64,000 bases of DNA from Herbiconiux flava (GTDB lineage Bacteria; Actinomycetota; Actinomycetes; Actinomycetales; Microbacteriaceae), in assembly GCF_013409865.1 (NCBI RefSeq), contig NZ_JACCBM010000001.1, forward strand, positions 248,001 to 312,000, read 5' to 3'. This document shows positions 17,195 to 25,094 of the stretch, in pieces. The number at the start of each line of letters is the position of its first letter. The first letter of the stretch is position 1. A program made the translations under genes and the position numbers. The notes below the pieces were generated by a model. That model was not told the origin of the DNA and did no database searches. It was given only the letters and a program-made list of their open reading frames with translations.

Positions 17195-17237
17195 ACGCCG
17201 AATGGTCGGTCGCCTCGTGCGGCCGGCCATTCGGCGT
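17195..17237 (+). terminator. Hairpin terminator after the FAS1 gene
   Basis: Outer arms ACGCCGAATGG (17195-17205) and CCATTCGGCGT (17227-17237) pair perfectly. Pairing extends inward, with wobbles, to about 18 pairs and a 7-base loop. It begins 14 bases after the stop codon; no strong T run follows. Confidence 0.75.
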
Positions 17238-17300
17238 CTCCGCGTGTGCGGCGGGCACAGGCATCCGGATGCGCGGCCTGCCTCGTAGGCTGAACCCACC

Positions 17301-18203
17301 ATGCTCTCCGCCACGCTCGGCCTGATCGGTGCCATCGTCTACGGCGGTGCCGACTTCCTCGGCGGGCTCGCGTCGCGCCGGCTGGGCGCCGTGCGGGTGA
17401 CCGCGCTGTCGGCCGTCTCGGGGCTCGCCCTGATCGCGGTGGCGCTGCCGCTGATCGGCGGGACGTTCTCGGCCGAGGCGGTGCGGCTGGGCATCCTTTC
17501 TGGGGTGACCGGGGCGATCGCGCTGTCGCTGCTGTACGGCTGTCTCGCGATCGGGCCGATGAGCATCCTGTCGCCGCTCACGGCGGTGGTGTCGGCGCTG
17601 GTGCCGCTGACCGTGGGGCTCGCGGGCGGCGAGCGCCTCTCGCTCGTGGGCTGGATCGCGATCGGGATCGCGCTGGTCGCCGTGGTGCTCGTCGGCTTCG
17701 TGCCCGAGAAGGGGGCCGCGCGGCCCCGGCTGCTCGGGCTGGCGATGGCAGTGGGGGCCGGGGCGATGATCGGGCTGTTCCTCGTGATCATCGACCGCAC
17801 GCCCGACGACTCGGGGCTGGTGCCGCTGCTGCTGAACCGGGCGACGAGCGCGGCGATCATGGTGACGGCGGCGGCGGTACTGGTGGTCGTCACCCAGCTC
17901 AGGGGCCCGCGATCGCCGGACGCGGCTGCGGCCGACGGACACGGGCCGGCCGTGCTGCCGGCCTGGGCTGAGCGCGCCGTCCTGCTGGCGATCGCCTGCG
18001 GAGCGGTGGACGCGGTCGCGAACGTGCTGCTGCTGCTCGCGCTGCGGGCCGGCGAACTGACCGTGGTGTCGGTGCTGACGGCGCTGTACCCGGCCGGGAC
18101 GGTCATCCTCGCGGCGGTGCTGCTGCGGGAGCGGGTGGCACCGGTGCAGGTGGTGGGGCTGGTGCTCGCGTTCGTGGCGGCGGGGATGCTCGCGCTGGCC
18201 TGA
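17301..18203 (+). CDS. EamA/DMT family transporter
   Basis: 300 residues with ten hydrophobic segments in two EamA repeats, starting 'LGLIGAIVYGGADFLGGLAS' and ending with 'YPAGTVILAAVLLRERVAPV'. The last stretch is the usual DMT 'ypv.t.lla.lllgE' pattern. It transports an unknown small solute. TAGGCT (17286-17291) lies 9 bases before ATG 17301, so the leader is only a few bases long. The gene reads toward the DUF202 pair but has its own spacing. Confidence 0.87.
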   Translation: MLSATLGLIGAIVYGGADFLGGLASRRLGAVRVTALSAVSGLALIAVALPLIGGTFSAEAVRLGILSGVTGAIALSLLYGCLAIGPMSILSPLTAVVSALVPLTVGLAGGERLSLVGWIAIGIALVAVVLVGFVPEKGAARPRLLGLAMAVGAGAMIGLFLVIIDRTPDDSGLVPLLLNRATSAAIMVTAAAVLVVVTQLRGPRSPDAAAADGHGPAVLPAWAERAVLLAIACGAVDAVANVLLLLALRAGELTVVSVLTALYPAGTVILAAVLLRERVAPVQVVGLVLAFVAAGMLALA

Positions 18204-18222
18204 CGCCGCCGGCGGCGGGCGT

Positions 18223-18228
18223 TAGAGT
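18223..18228 (+). promoter_or_regulatory. -10 box of the DUF202 operon (leaderless start)
   Basis: TAGAGT is followed by 6 bases and GTG 18235. No Shine-Dalgarno site is present. Confidence 0.6.
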
Positions 18229-18234
18229 TCGAGG

Positions 18235-18657
18235 GTGAGCGAGGCGAGCGGGGAGCACGGGACGCTCGACGAGCCCGGGGACGACGACCGGAGGCCGCGG
18301 GCCGTGTACGGCGTCGGCCACGACCCCGACGTGCGGTTCAGCCTCGCCAACGAGCGCACGGCGCTCGCCTGGGTGCGCACCGGGCTGTCGCTCGTCGCCG
18401 GCGGGGTCGCGCTGACCACGCTGGCGTCGTTCGCCGATCTGCCCTGGGTGATCGACGTCATCGCCCTGGTCGCCTGCCTCGCCGGCGGCGCGCTCGCGCT
18501 CTCGGCCCTGTTCTCCTGGCGCCGGGCCGAGCGGGCACTGCGGCTCGATCAGCCCCTGCCCGCGCCGGCCGCGCTGCCGTGGCTCGTGCTCGGCGTCGCC
18601 GTGCTCGCCCTGGTGCTGACGTTCTACGCCGGCTTCGAGCTGGCCAGGGATCTCTGA
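18235..18657 (+). CDS. DUF202 (YidH-like) membrane protein, first of pair
   Basis: 140 residues. After a charged N-terminus the DUF202 core begins 'RFSLANERTALAWVRTGLSL', followed by three membrane segments. YidH-type proteins are small inner-membrane proteins of unknown function, and the conserved 'NERTaLAWlRT' helix is their hallmark. Its stop overlaps the start of a second DUF202 gene by one base (TGATG), so both are made together and may form a heteromer. GTG 18235 is set by the leaderless promoter. Confidence 0.85.
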   Translation: MSEASGEHGTLDEPGDDDRRPRAVYGVGHDPDVRFSLANERTALAWVRTGLSLVAGGVALTTLASFADLPWVIDVIALVACLAGGALALSALFSWRRAERALRLDQPLPAPAALPWLVLGVAVLALVLTFYAGFELARDL

Positions 18658-18959
18658 TGGCGCGCCGCGACCCGGGGCTCCAGCCCGAGCGCACCGCCCT
18701 GTCCTGGCAGCGCACAGCCCTCTCGACCGCGCTGGTCTCACTGCTGCTCGCGTTCGCCTGCCTGAAGGGCGGGTTCCCGATCGGCACCGGGATCGCCGCG
18801 CTCGTGGCGGTCGGCGCCGTCGTCGTGCTGTTCGGCGCCCGCGGTCGTGCGGCCCGGCGCGACGGCGTCTCCCCGTGGACGCCGCTCACCCGGATCTCCC
18901 TGCTGATCGGCGCCACGGCGGTGCTCGGCGGAGTGCTGGCGCTGCTCATCCTGTTCTGA
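18657..18959 (+). CDS. DUF202 membrane protein, second of pair
   Basis: 100 residues. The core 'LQPERTALSWQRTALSTALV' matches the DUF202 helix but carries SWQRTA where the upstream protein has AWVRTG. Three membrane segments fill the rest. Translationally coupled to the preceding gene (TGATG). Tandem pairs of long and short DUF202 proteins are common in actinobacteria (family knowledge). The function is unknown. Confidence 0.85.
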   Translation: MARRDPGLQPERTALSWQRTALSTALVSLLLAFACLKGGFPIGTGIAALVAVGAVVVLFGARGRAARRDGVSPWTPLTRISLLIGATAVLGGVLALLILF

Positions 18960-18967
18960 CCGCTCGT

Positions 18968-18973
18968 TAGATT
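18968..18973 (+). promoter_or_regulatory. -10 box of the TetR gene at 18981 (leaderless start)
   Basis: TAGATT is followed by 7 bases (AGGGACC) and ATG 18981. It lies 8 bases after the DUF202 stop. Confidence 0.55.
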
Positions 18974-18980
18974 AGGGACC

Positions 18981-19598
18981 ATGGCTTCCTCCCCGCAGCG
19001 CACGGTGCGCAAGTCGGCTGCCGAGCGCTCGGCCGAGATCCGCGACGCGGCTCGCGCGATCGCCCGCGCGGACGGTCTCGTGGGCGTCACCCTGCGCTCG
19101 GTCGGCGCGCGCGTCGGCGTGGTGCCGGCGCTCGTGGCGCACTACGAGCCGAGCACGGAGGCGCTGGTGGCCGAGACCTTCCGCGCGATCGCGTCGGCCG
19201 AGCTCGACGAGGTGGTCGCCGTGACGCAGCGCGAGGGCTCGGCGGTCGGGCGGCTGCGGGCGCTGCTCGCCACGACGCTCGATCCGGCCCGCGACCCCGT
19301 CACCGCGGTCTGGGTTGACGCCTGGAGCCTCGGCCGCCGCAACGAGCCGCTCGCCGGAGCGGTGCACGAGCTCGGGGGGCGCTGGGAATCCGTGGTGGCG
19401 GGCATCCTGGAGCAGGGCGCCGCGGCCGGAGAGTTCACCGTCGCCGACCGCGACGGGCTCGCGTGGCTCGTGGTGGCGATCGTCGACGGCCTGAACGCGC
19501 AGTCGGCCGTGCACGACCGCCACGACGCAGCGAGGGCCCGCCTCGTGCAGCGCGCGGTCGCCCGCGAGCTCGGCCTCCCGCCCACCGCCCTGGCCTGA
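18981..19598 (+). CDS. TetR family transcriptional regulator (BetI-like)
   Basis: 205 residues. N-terminal helix-turn-helix: 'RSAEIRDAARAIARADGLVGVTLRSVGARVGVVPALVAHY', with 'VPALVAHY' in the recognition-helix position where most members have 'sxxtlYyHF'. The ligand domain is of the BetI/TetR_C_6 type ('WVDAWSLGRRNEPL'). It is convergent with the amidase operon and downstream of the DUF202 genes; the target is not obvious. No palindrome was seen upstream of its own start. Confidence 0.88.
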   Translation: MASSPQRTVRKSAAERSAEIRDAARAIARADGLVGVTLRSVGARVGVVPALVAHYEPSTEALVAETFRAIASAELDEVVAVTQREGSAVGRLRALLATTLDPARDPVTAVWVDAWSLGRRNEPLAGAVHELGGRWESVVAGILEQGAAAGEFTVADRDGLAWLVVAIVDGLNAQSAVHDRHDAARARLVQRAVARELGLPPTALA

Positions 19599-19627
19599 AC
19601 GCCCCGGGCCCGGCCAGGCCCCACGCC

Positions 19628-21676
19628 TCAGGCGATGCCGCCGGTCACCGCGAGCGCACCGACCGTGCCGGCCGCGGTGCGGGCGGTCGCGACGACGAGC
19701 GAGCCGAACGGGTCCCGCCACTCACTGACCCGCCGCGCGTGCTCGGCGGCCGGCACCTCACCGCTCGCCGAGAAGTGGATGCCCGCCCGCTCCACCTCGA
19801 GCGGCACCCCGTTCAGCGACACGCTCACCGCGGCGCCCTCGTCGCACTCGCCCTCCACGACCACCACGTCGGATCCTCCGCCCCCGGCCCCCGCCCGGCA
19901 CTCCGCCGTCAGCACGAGCCGCGGCTCCGGGCCTCCGGCGGAGGACATCGACACCGGTGCACCAATCGGCGCTGCTGGGGCGGGGAGCGGGGGCGTGCGG
20001 GGTGGGGGGACGCGGCGGGGGCGCTGCGCCTCGAAGGCCGCAGCGAGGCGGAGGAGGGTGCTGTCGGAGTACGCGCGGCCGGCGAGGGTGAGGCCGACGG
20101 GCATCCGGGTGTCGGTCATCAGGCCCATCGGCACCGTCACGGTCGGGATGCCGAGGTGCCGCGGCACCAGGTTGCCGTTCGAGACCCAGACCCCGTCGCG
20201 CCAGGCCAGCGCCGCCGAGGCCTCGTTCGTGTCGGCGTCGGCCGGCCCGACATCGGCCGCCGCCGGGAAGACGAGGGCGTCGAGGTCGAGCTCGTCCATC
20301 CACTGCTCGAGGTCGACACGGCGGGTCTCCTCGAGGCCGCGCAGGCCCTCCGGGATCGACGGGATCTCCGTCAGTGACGGCACCCCGTCTCGTCGCGCGC
20401 GCTCGGCGTACTCGGCCAGGTCGTAGTCGAGGTCGCCCCAGCGGTCGGGCAGCTGACCCGTCGGCCGCGGGAAGATCAGCGCACCGTCCACGGCCGCGAG
20501 CGAGCGCAGCGCCGGGTCGTCGTTCGCGGCCGACTGCGCGTCGAGGAAGTCGTTCCAGGCCCAGATCGACAGCTCCCAGAGCTCGCGCTCCGCGAAGTCG
20601 GCGGGCACCGAGCCCCGCGACGCCATCGTGTGCCGCCCCGGCCGGTCGGCCTCGTAGTTCTCCACGGCCGGGAAGTCGACCTCCACCACCTCCGCGCCGA
20701 GCGCCTCGAGGTCGTGGCGGGCCGCCTCCCACAGCGCGAGCACCGACGCGCGGGTCTCGATCGGCGTCACGGCCTCGGTGTCACGGCCGATGTAGCGACG
20801 CGGCACCCCGAAGCGGCGGCCGGCGAGCGGCTGCTGCCGGGCATCCGTCACCCCCTCGGCGAGCGCGGGGTACGAAGCGGGGCGGATGCTCGACGCCGCC
20901 GGCAGGGTCACCCAGGGCTGCGTGCGCCAGAAGTCGCCGCGGGTTCCCGGATCGTCGGCGACGAGGACGTCGAGCACCTCGAGCAGGTCGGCGACGGAGC
21001 GGGTGTGGGGCACGACGACGTCCATGGTGGGGACGAGGGGCCAGTTGCCGCGCACCGAGATGACGCCGCGCGAGGGGGTGTAGGCGACGAGGGCGTTGTT
21101 CGAGGCGGGCGAGCGGCCGGAGGACCAGGTCTCCTCGGCGAGGCCGAACGCGGCGAAGCCGGCGGCGGTGGCCACGCCGGATCCGTTGGACGACCCGGAG
21201 GCGTAGGCCGCGGGGAGGTAGCGGGCGTCGTAGGGGCTCTCGGCGCGACCGTAGACGCCGCGCTGCATGCCACCGCTGGCCATGGGGGGCATGGTGGTGA
21301 GGCCGATCAGCACGGCTCCGGCGGCGCGCAGGCGCTCGATCGCGTAGGCGTCGGCGGCGGCGACGAGGTGCTCGAAGGCCGGGGATCCGGCGGCGACGGT
21401 GAGGCCGGCGACGCAGTAGCTGTCCTTCGCGGAGTAGGGGATGCCGTCGAGCGGCCCCAGCGTCTCGCCCCGGGCGCGGCGGGCGTCGGCGGCGCGGGCG
21501 TCGGCGAACACGTCGGGGTTCAGCACGGGGACGGCGTTCAGGGCGATGCCGTGGCGGTCGAAGTGGGCGATGCGCTCGAGGCTGCGGGCGACGAGCTCGA
21601 CGCTGGTGGTGGTGCCGCGCTCGAGGGCGTCGCGCAGCTCGGCGATGCTCGCGGTGGTGAGGTCGGGGGCGGTCAT
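19628..21676 (-). CDS. Amidase-signature family hydrolase with C-terminal extension
   Basis: 682 residues, longer than the usual 450-570. The Ser-Ser-Lys triad is visible: Lys84 in YSAKDSY, the cis-Ser in GSSNGSG (162-163) and probable nucleophile Ser186 in the segment EETWSSGRSPA, where typical members read 'ETxGSIRxPA'. The family hydrolyses C-N bonds of amides, carbamoyl or urea groups. About 115 residues after a Pro/Arg linker (residue 565 on) form an extra beta-rich domain I do not recognise. The ATG overlaps the agmatine deiminase stop by 4 bases, so the amidase may process the product of that enzyme (N-carbamoylputrescine), a role normally filled by a nitrilase-family AguB. That link is inference. 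Confidence 0.88.
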   Translation of the reverse strand: MTAPDLTTASIAELRDALERGTTTSVELVARSLERIAHFDRHGIALNAVPVLNPDVFADARAADARRARGETLGPLDGIPYSAKDSYCVAGLTVAAGSPAFEHLVAAADAYAIERLRAAGAVLIGLTTMPPMASGGMQRGVYGRAESPYDARYLPAAYASGSSNGSGVATAAGFAAFGLAEETWSSGRSPASNNALVAYTPSRGVISVRGNWPLVPTMDVVVPHTRSVADLLEVLDVLVADDPGTRGDFWRTQPWVTLPAASSIRPASYPALAEGVTDARQQPLAGRRFGVPRRYIGRDTEAVTPIETRASVLALWEAARHDLEALGAEVVEVDFPAVENYEADRPGRHTMASRGSVPADFAERELWELSIWAWNDFLDAQSAANDDPALRSLAAVDGALIFPRPTGQLPDRWGDLDYDLAEYAERARRDGVPSLTEIPSIPEGLRGLEETRRVDLEQWMDELDLDALVFPAAADVGPADADTNEASAALAWRDGVWVSNGNLVPRHLGIPTVTVPMGLMTDTRMPVGLTLAGRAYSDSTLLRLAAAFEAQRPRRVPPPRTPPLPAPAAPIGAPVSMSSAGGPEPRLVLTAECRAGAGGGGSDVVVVEGECDEGAAVSVSLNGVPLEVERAGIHFSASGEVPAAEHARRVSEWRDPFGSLVVATARTAAGTVGALAVTGGIA

Positions 21677-22737
21677 GCTCTCGACTCAGGGTCGGGCGCC
21701 GCGGCCGTGGCCGGGGTCGCGGGCTGCTGCTGGGTGATGCAGTGGATGCCGCCGCCGCGCGCCAGGATCTCGCGCGCCTCGACCGTGACGACCCGACGGC
21801 CGGGATAGGCCTCGGCGAGGATGGCGCGGGCCCGCGCATCCGCTCGCTCGTCGCCGTAGCCGCACGCGATGACGCCGCCGTTGACCACGAGGTGGTTGAC
21901 GTAGTTCCAGTCGACGAAGCCGGCGGCGTCGCGGAGGGTCGACGGGCCGGGGAGGTCGATCACCGCGAACGGCCGGCCCGTGGCGTCGGTGGCGGCCTCG
22001 AGCACGCCGCGGAGCATCCGCGTGACGGCGTGGTCGGGGTGCGCCGGATCGGGCTGGGAGTGCAGCAGCACCGTGCCGGGCGAGGGCATCGTCGCGATCA
22101 TGTCGACGTGGCCGCGGGTGCCGAACGGCTCGTAGTCGCGGGTGAGGCCACGCGGCAGCCAGGCCACGGCCGTGGCGCCGAGGGTGCGGGCGAGCTCGGC
22201 CTCGACGGCGGCGCGGTCGAGCCCGGGGTTGCGGCCGGGGTCGAGCTGCACCGTCTCGGTCACGAGCACCGTGCCCGCCCCGTCGACGTGGATCGCCCCG
22301 CCCTCGTTCACCAGTTCCGACCCCACGAGCTCGGCACCCGCGGCCTCGGCGACGAACCGCGCGAGCGACGCGTCGTTCTCCCACCGCGCCCAGTCGCTCT
22401 GCCCGCCCCAGCCGTTGAACACCCAGTCGACCGCGCCGAGCCGGCCGTCGTCGCCCAGCACGAAGCTGGGGCCGGTGTCCCGCACCCAGTAGTCGTCGAG
22501 CGGATGCTCGATGCGCTCGATCCCGCCGCCGAGCACCGAGGCGGCCCGCGCCGACTCCTCGGGGTCGACGATCATCGTCACCGGCTCGAACTCGGCCACC
22601 GCGTGCGCGACCGCGGTCCAGGCGGCGTACGCGGCCTCGCGCTCGGACGTCGTGTCGCCGAGGGAGGCGTTCGGGCGCGGAAACGCCATCCACGTGCGGG
22701 CGTGCTCGTGGGTCTCGGCGGGCATCAGCCAGGTCAT
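21673..22737 (-). CDS. aguA: Agmatine deiminase (peptidyl-arginine-deiminase fold)
   Basis: 354 residues. Conserved pieces of the guanidino-modifying fold are present: 'MPAETHEHARTWMAFP', 'DDYWVRDTGPSFV', 'NGWGGQ', 'LVNEGGAIHVDG', 'FGTRGHVDM' and the nucleophile Cys333 in GGGIHC. The enzyme converts agmatine to N-carbamoylputrescine and ammonia. ATG 22737 is chosen because AAGGAG lies 4 bases upstream; a more upstream in-frame ATG (22764) has no such site and falls inside a palindrome. The gene is first in an operon with the amidase. A 16-bp palindrome (22749-22764) just before the ribosome site is a likely operator. Confidence 0.92.
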   Translation of the reverse strand: MTWLMPAETHEHARTWMAFPRPNASLGDTTSEREAAYAAWTAVAHAVAEFEPVTMIVDPEESARAASVLGGGIERIEHPLDDYWVRDTGPSFVLGDDGRLGAVDWVFNGWGGQSDWARWENDASLARFVAEAAGAELVGSELVNEGGAIHVDGAGTVLVTETVQLDPGRNPGLDRAAVEAELARTLGATAVAWLPRGLTRDYEPFGTRGHVDMIATMPSPGTVLLHSQPDPAHPDHAVTRMLRGVLEAATDATGRPFAVIDLPGPSTLRDAAGFVDWNYVNHLVVNGGVIACGYGDERADARARAILAEAYPGRRVVTVEAREILARGGGIHCITQQQPATPATAAAPDPESRA

Positions 22738-22748
22738 GGCGCTCCTTG

Positions 22749-22764
22749 TTGATTTGGTGATCAA
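22749..22764. promoter_or_regulatory. Candidate operator of the agmatine deiminase operon
   Basis: TTGATTTGGTGATCAA has 5-bp inverted arms (TTGAT/ATCAA) around 6 bases, directly upstream of the AAGGAG site. Read on the minus strand it is TTGATCACCAAATCAA, which matches 13 of 16 bases with the palindrome at 53984-53999 in the second sugar-transport cluster. The binding protein is not known. Confidence 0.5.
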
Positions 22765-22796
22765 TAAGGGAACGGTAGCGCGTCTTCGCGCCGTTG

Positions 22797-23216
22797 TCAG
22801 CCGATGCGGGAGATCTGCACCGAGATCGTGTCGATGTCGCCGCCGCCGGCGGGCAGCGCTGCGACCGTCTCGGCGACCACGGCGTAGACGTCGCGGCAGG
22901 TCGCGGCGGCGGGGCGCTGCTCGCTGACCGCGATCTTCACGGTGATGCTGAGGCCGGCGGCGCCGTGCGAGACGGCGATGGGCGACGACGCGGTGAGGGG
23001 CGCGGGCGCGATGACCGGGAGCCCGGCGCCGATGCCGGCGCGCAGGGCGGTGGCGGCATCTGCCACGACGGCCGCGACCACGGGGCGCGCGTCGTAGGTC
23101 TGCAGCACGCCGGGCACGCCGAGCACGGCGACGCCGAGCAGCCGTGCGAGCTCGTCGTCGCTCGCCGCCGCGCCATCGGCGCCGAGGGGGCCGGCCGTGC
23201 GGTCGTCGTCGCTCAT
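22797..23216 (-). CDS. Asp23/Gls24-like protein, short form
   Basis: 139 residues. After an acidic start the protein has 'LARLLGVAVLGVPGVLQTYD', a conserved-looking middle and 'AAGLSITVKIAVSEQRPAAAT', 'VYAVVAETVAALPAGGGDID', 'ISVQISRIG'. The alternating strand/helix layout resembles Asp23/Gls24 envelope-stress proteins, but the match is weak and it may be classed as hypothetical. It has no signal peptide. Its start overlaps the stop of the preceding Asp23 gene by 4 bases, so it is the last gene of the sigma factor operon. Confidence 0.7.
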   Translation of the reverse strand: MSDDDRTAGPLGADGAAASDDELARLLGVAVLGVPGVLQTYDARPVVAAVVADAATALRAGIGAGLPVIAPAPLTASSPIAVSHGAAGLSITVKIAVSEQRPAAATCRDVYAVVAETVAALPAGGGDIDTISVQISRIG

Positions 23217-23851
23217 CGCTCGCTCCCGTCGTCGTCGGCGACCTCGGGCGCCTGGCGCCGGAGGTGCACGTCGGTGACCGTGACGTCGATCGACTCGACC
23301 GCGAGCTCGGTGTGCTCGAGCAGCGTGTGCGCGATCGCCGCGCGCAGCACCTCCGCCCGCTCGGGGATGCTCTCGCCCCAGAACACGCTCGCCTCGACCC
23401 GCACCCGCACCGGTGCGCCGGGCTGCTCGACGTCGCCGTCGAGCACGCAGCGACCGATCAGCACCCCGTCGACCGAGTCGCCCGCGGCCCGCACGAGCCC
23501 CAGCACGGCGGCCTCGGTGACCGAGAGCGTCGCGCGCCGCGACGGATGCGTCAGCGGGATCGACCGCCCCGACCGCACCTCGCGCTGCACGTTCGCGAGG
23601 ATGCTCTCCACCCACCCCGTGGCGAACGGGTTCTCGGCCGCCTCGGCCTCGAGGTCGACCAGCGAACCGGCGGCGTCGCGCACACGCAGCAGGGCCGCCC
23701 AGGCGAGCTGGTTCTCGGGGCTGGCGTCAATCAGCTCGGCCGGCGGCTGCTCGCCCCGGTCGAGGTAGTCGCCGTACACGTCGAGGATGTCGGGGGCGCC
23801 CGTGATGTCGGGGATGTCGTCGTGGCGGTCGTCGCCCGTGATGTCGGTCAT
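23213..23851 (-). CDS. Asp23/Gls24 family envelope stress response protein
   Basis: 212 residues. The N-terminal 90 residues ('YLDRGEQPPAELIDASPENQ' and 'LAWAALLRVRDAAGSLVDLE') precede the Asp23 domain proper: 'LSVTEAAVLGLVRAAGDSVD', 'VRVRVEASVFWGESIPERAE' and 'VLRAAIAHTLLEHTELAVES'. In Firmicutes Asp23 is a membrane-associated envelope stress protein. The start overlaps the sigma factor stop by 4 bases (ATGA), with GGAGG 7 bases upstream. No zinc-binding anti-sigma motif (HxxxCxxC) is present. Since this protein takes the place where an anti-sigma gene usually lies, its N-terminal part is a candidate sigma-binding region (inference). Confidence 0.82.
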   Translation of the reverse strand: MTDITGDDRHDDIPDITGAPDILDVYGDYLDRGEQPPAELIDASPENQLAWAALLRVRDAAGSLVDLEAEAAENPFATGWVESILANVQREVRSGRSIPLTHPSRRATLSVTEAAVLGLVRAAGDSVDGVLIGRCVLDGDVEQPGAPVRVRVEASVFWGESIPERAEVLRAAIAHTLLEHTELAVESIDVTVTDVHLRRQAPEVADDDGSER

Positions 23852-24402
23852 CGCCACTCCTCCATCTCTCTGATCAGTGTCTTGCGCGCCCGGGCCAGGA
23901 GTCCCCGCACGGTCGACGGCGGCACACCCAGCTCCTCGGAGATCTCCTCGTACGAGAATCCTCCTACCTCTTTCATCACCCAGCACTGCCGCTGCGCCTC
24001 GGGCAGCCGGTCGAGCGCGCCCTTCAGCTGATCGCGCTGCGACTGCGCCTCGGCCTGCTTCTCGGGGCCCTGCTCGGGCGGCGTCTCGTCGTCCCAGTCG
24101 AGCAGCGGCCGGTCGTCGTGCCGGGCCCGGATGCGGTCGATCGCCTTGCGGTTCACGATCCGCATCAGCCACGACTTGACCACCGAGAGGTCGTCGAGGG
24201 TGGGCAGCTTGGTCCAGGCCGTGATGAAGGCCTCCTGCACCACGTCGTCGACCTCGGAGTTCGACCCCAGCACCCGCGTCGCGTAGGCCCGCATCAGCGG
24301 ACCGTGCCGCCGCACGAGCACCTCGAACGCCCGCAGGTCCCCGTCGGCGGCGCGACCGGCGACGATGCGGTCGGACGCCTCGTCGAGCGGCTCGCGCATC
24401 AT
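23848..24402 (-). CDS. ECF-type RNA polymerase sigma factor
   Basis: 184 residues. Region 2 ('FEVLVRRHGPLMRAYATRVL', 'DDVVQEAFITAWTKL', 'WLMRIVNRKAIDRIRARH') and region 4 ('LDRLPEAQRQCWVMKEVGGF', 'SYEEISEELGVPPSTVRGLL') are complete, separated by an acidic linker. It directs RNA polymerase to a stress regulon. Two in-frame ATGs (24402, 24399) follow a GGAGG site; either could be used. It is translationally coupled to two Asp23/Gls24-like genes, so envelope stress is the probable theme. Confidence 0.93.
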   Translation of the reverse strand: MMREPLDEASDRIVAGRAADGDLRAFEVLVRRHGPLMRAYATRVLGSNSEVDDVVQEAFITAWTKLPTLDDLSVVKSWLMRIVNRKAIDRIRARHDDRPLLDWDDETPPEQGPEKQAEAQSQRDQLKGALDRLPEAQRQCWVMKEVGGFSYEEISEELGVPPSTVRGLLARARKTLIREMEEWR

Positions 24403-24539
24403 CCGTCCTCCGTGGTCGTGGCAGGGGGCTCAGCGCCCACTAGCGACTATCCCACATCGGTGGGCGGGCGAGCGGATGCGCGTCGCTCCCCCGGCCCGTC
24501 ACCGGGGTTAGTGCACCCTAAGCTGGAGGGGGAGGAACC

Positions 24540-25085
24540 ATGCGCAACACGAGCACGCGACTGCTGCTGAGCTGCGCCGCGATCGGCGTGGTGGGCGGGA
24601 TCGTCTTCATCGTCAACTCCTATCTCGGCGGCACGCTGAACGCCGTGGCGCCGATGCTGTACGGCCTCACGCTCGGGGTGTACTTCGTTCCCGGGGCCCT
24701 CGCTCAGCGGCTCTTCCGGCGCGGCGGGGTGGCACTGCTCGTGGCCGTGCTCTCGGGGCTGGTGGCCGCGGCGTTCAACCCGCTCGGGTTCCTCGCGGCC
24801 CTGATCTCGGTCGGGATCGGCGCGTTGCAGGAGCTGCCGTTCCTCGTCACGCGCTACCGCCGCTGGCCCGTCTGGCTCTTCGTCGCGGGCGCGGTGCTCT
24901 CGGGCGTGGTGCTCGCGGCGGGCATGTACCGCCTCGTCGGCGCGCGCGACCTCGACCCGGCCGGCGCTCTCGTGCTGGTCGCGGGTTCGCTGCTCTCCCC
25001 CGTCGTCTTCACGCTGCTCGCGCTCGCGCTGGCCCGCCCCCTGGCGGCCACGGGCGTCACCCGGGGCCTGGCCCCGCGCCGCTGA
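24540..25085 (+). CDS. ECF transporter substrate-binding (S) component, YkoE-like
   Basis: 181 residues, about five to six membrane segments: 'LLLSCAAIGVVGGIVFIV', 'GLTLGVYFVPGALAQRLFRR', 'GGVALLVAVLSGLVAAAFNP' and others. The pattern 'lyGl.lg.yfvPG.la..l.rrgGaal' is that of YkoE, the S component for hydroxymethyl-pyrimidine or thiamine. Its partner ATPase and EcfT genes lie beyond an oppositely oriented gene, at 26841-29401. TAAGCT (24519-24524) and a GGAGG site precede the ATG. I looked for a TPP riboswitch in the leader and saw none, so the vitamin is unproven. Confidence 0.82.
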   Translation: MRNTSTRLLLSCAAIGVVGGIVFIVNSYLGGTLNAVAPMLYGLTLGVYFVPGALAQRLFRRGGVALLVAVLSGLVAAAFNPLGFLAALISVGIGALQELPFLVTRYRRWPVWLFVAGAVLSGVVLAAGMYRLVGARDLDPAGALVLVAGSLLSPVVFTLLALALARPLAATGVTRGLAPRR

Positions 25086-25094
25086 CCGCGAGGG

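Noticed and set aside
16302..17942. Long N-terminal extension of the secreted protein gene at 15591-16301
   Set aside because: It would run antisense through the FAS1 gene and part of a transporter gene, and place the signal peptide in the middle of the protein.
22738..22764. Agmatine deiminase start at ATG 22764
   Set aside because: No Shine-Dalgarno site, and the added residues would be coded by the palindromic operator. ATG 22737 has AAGGAG.
24403..24539. Possible TPP riboswitch before the YkoE-like gene
   Set aside because: The conserved CTGAGA and ACCTGATC-type elements are absent. Only a promoter-like TAAGCT and a ribosome binding site are seen.
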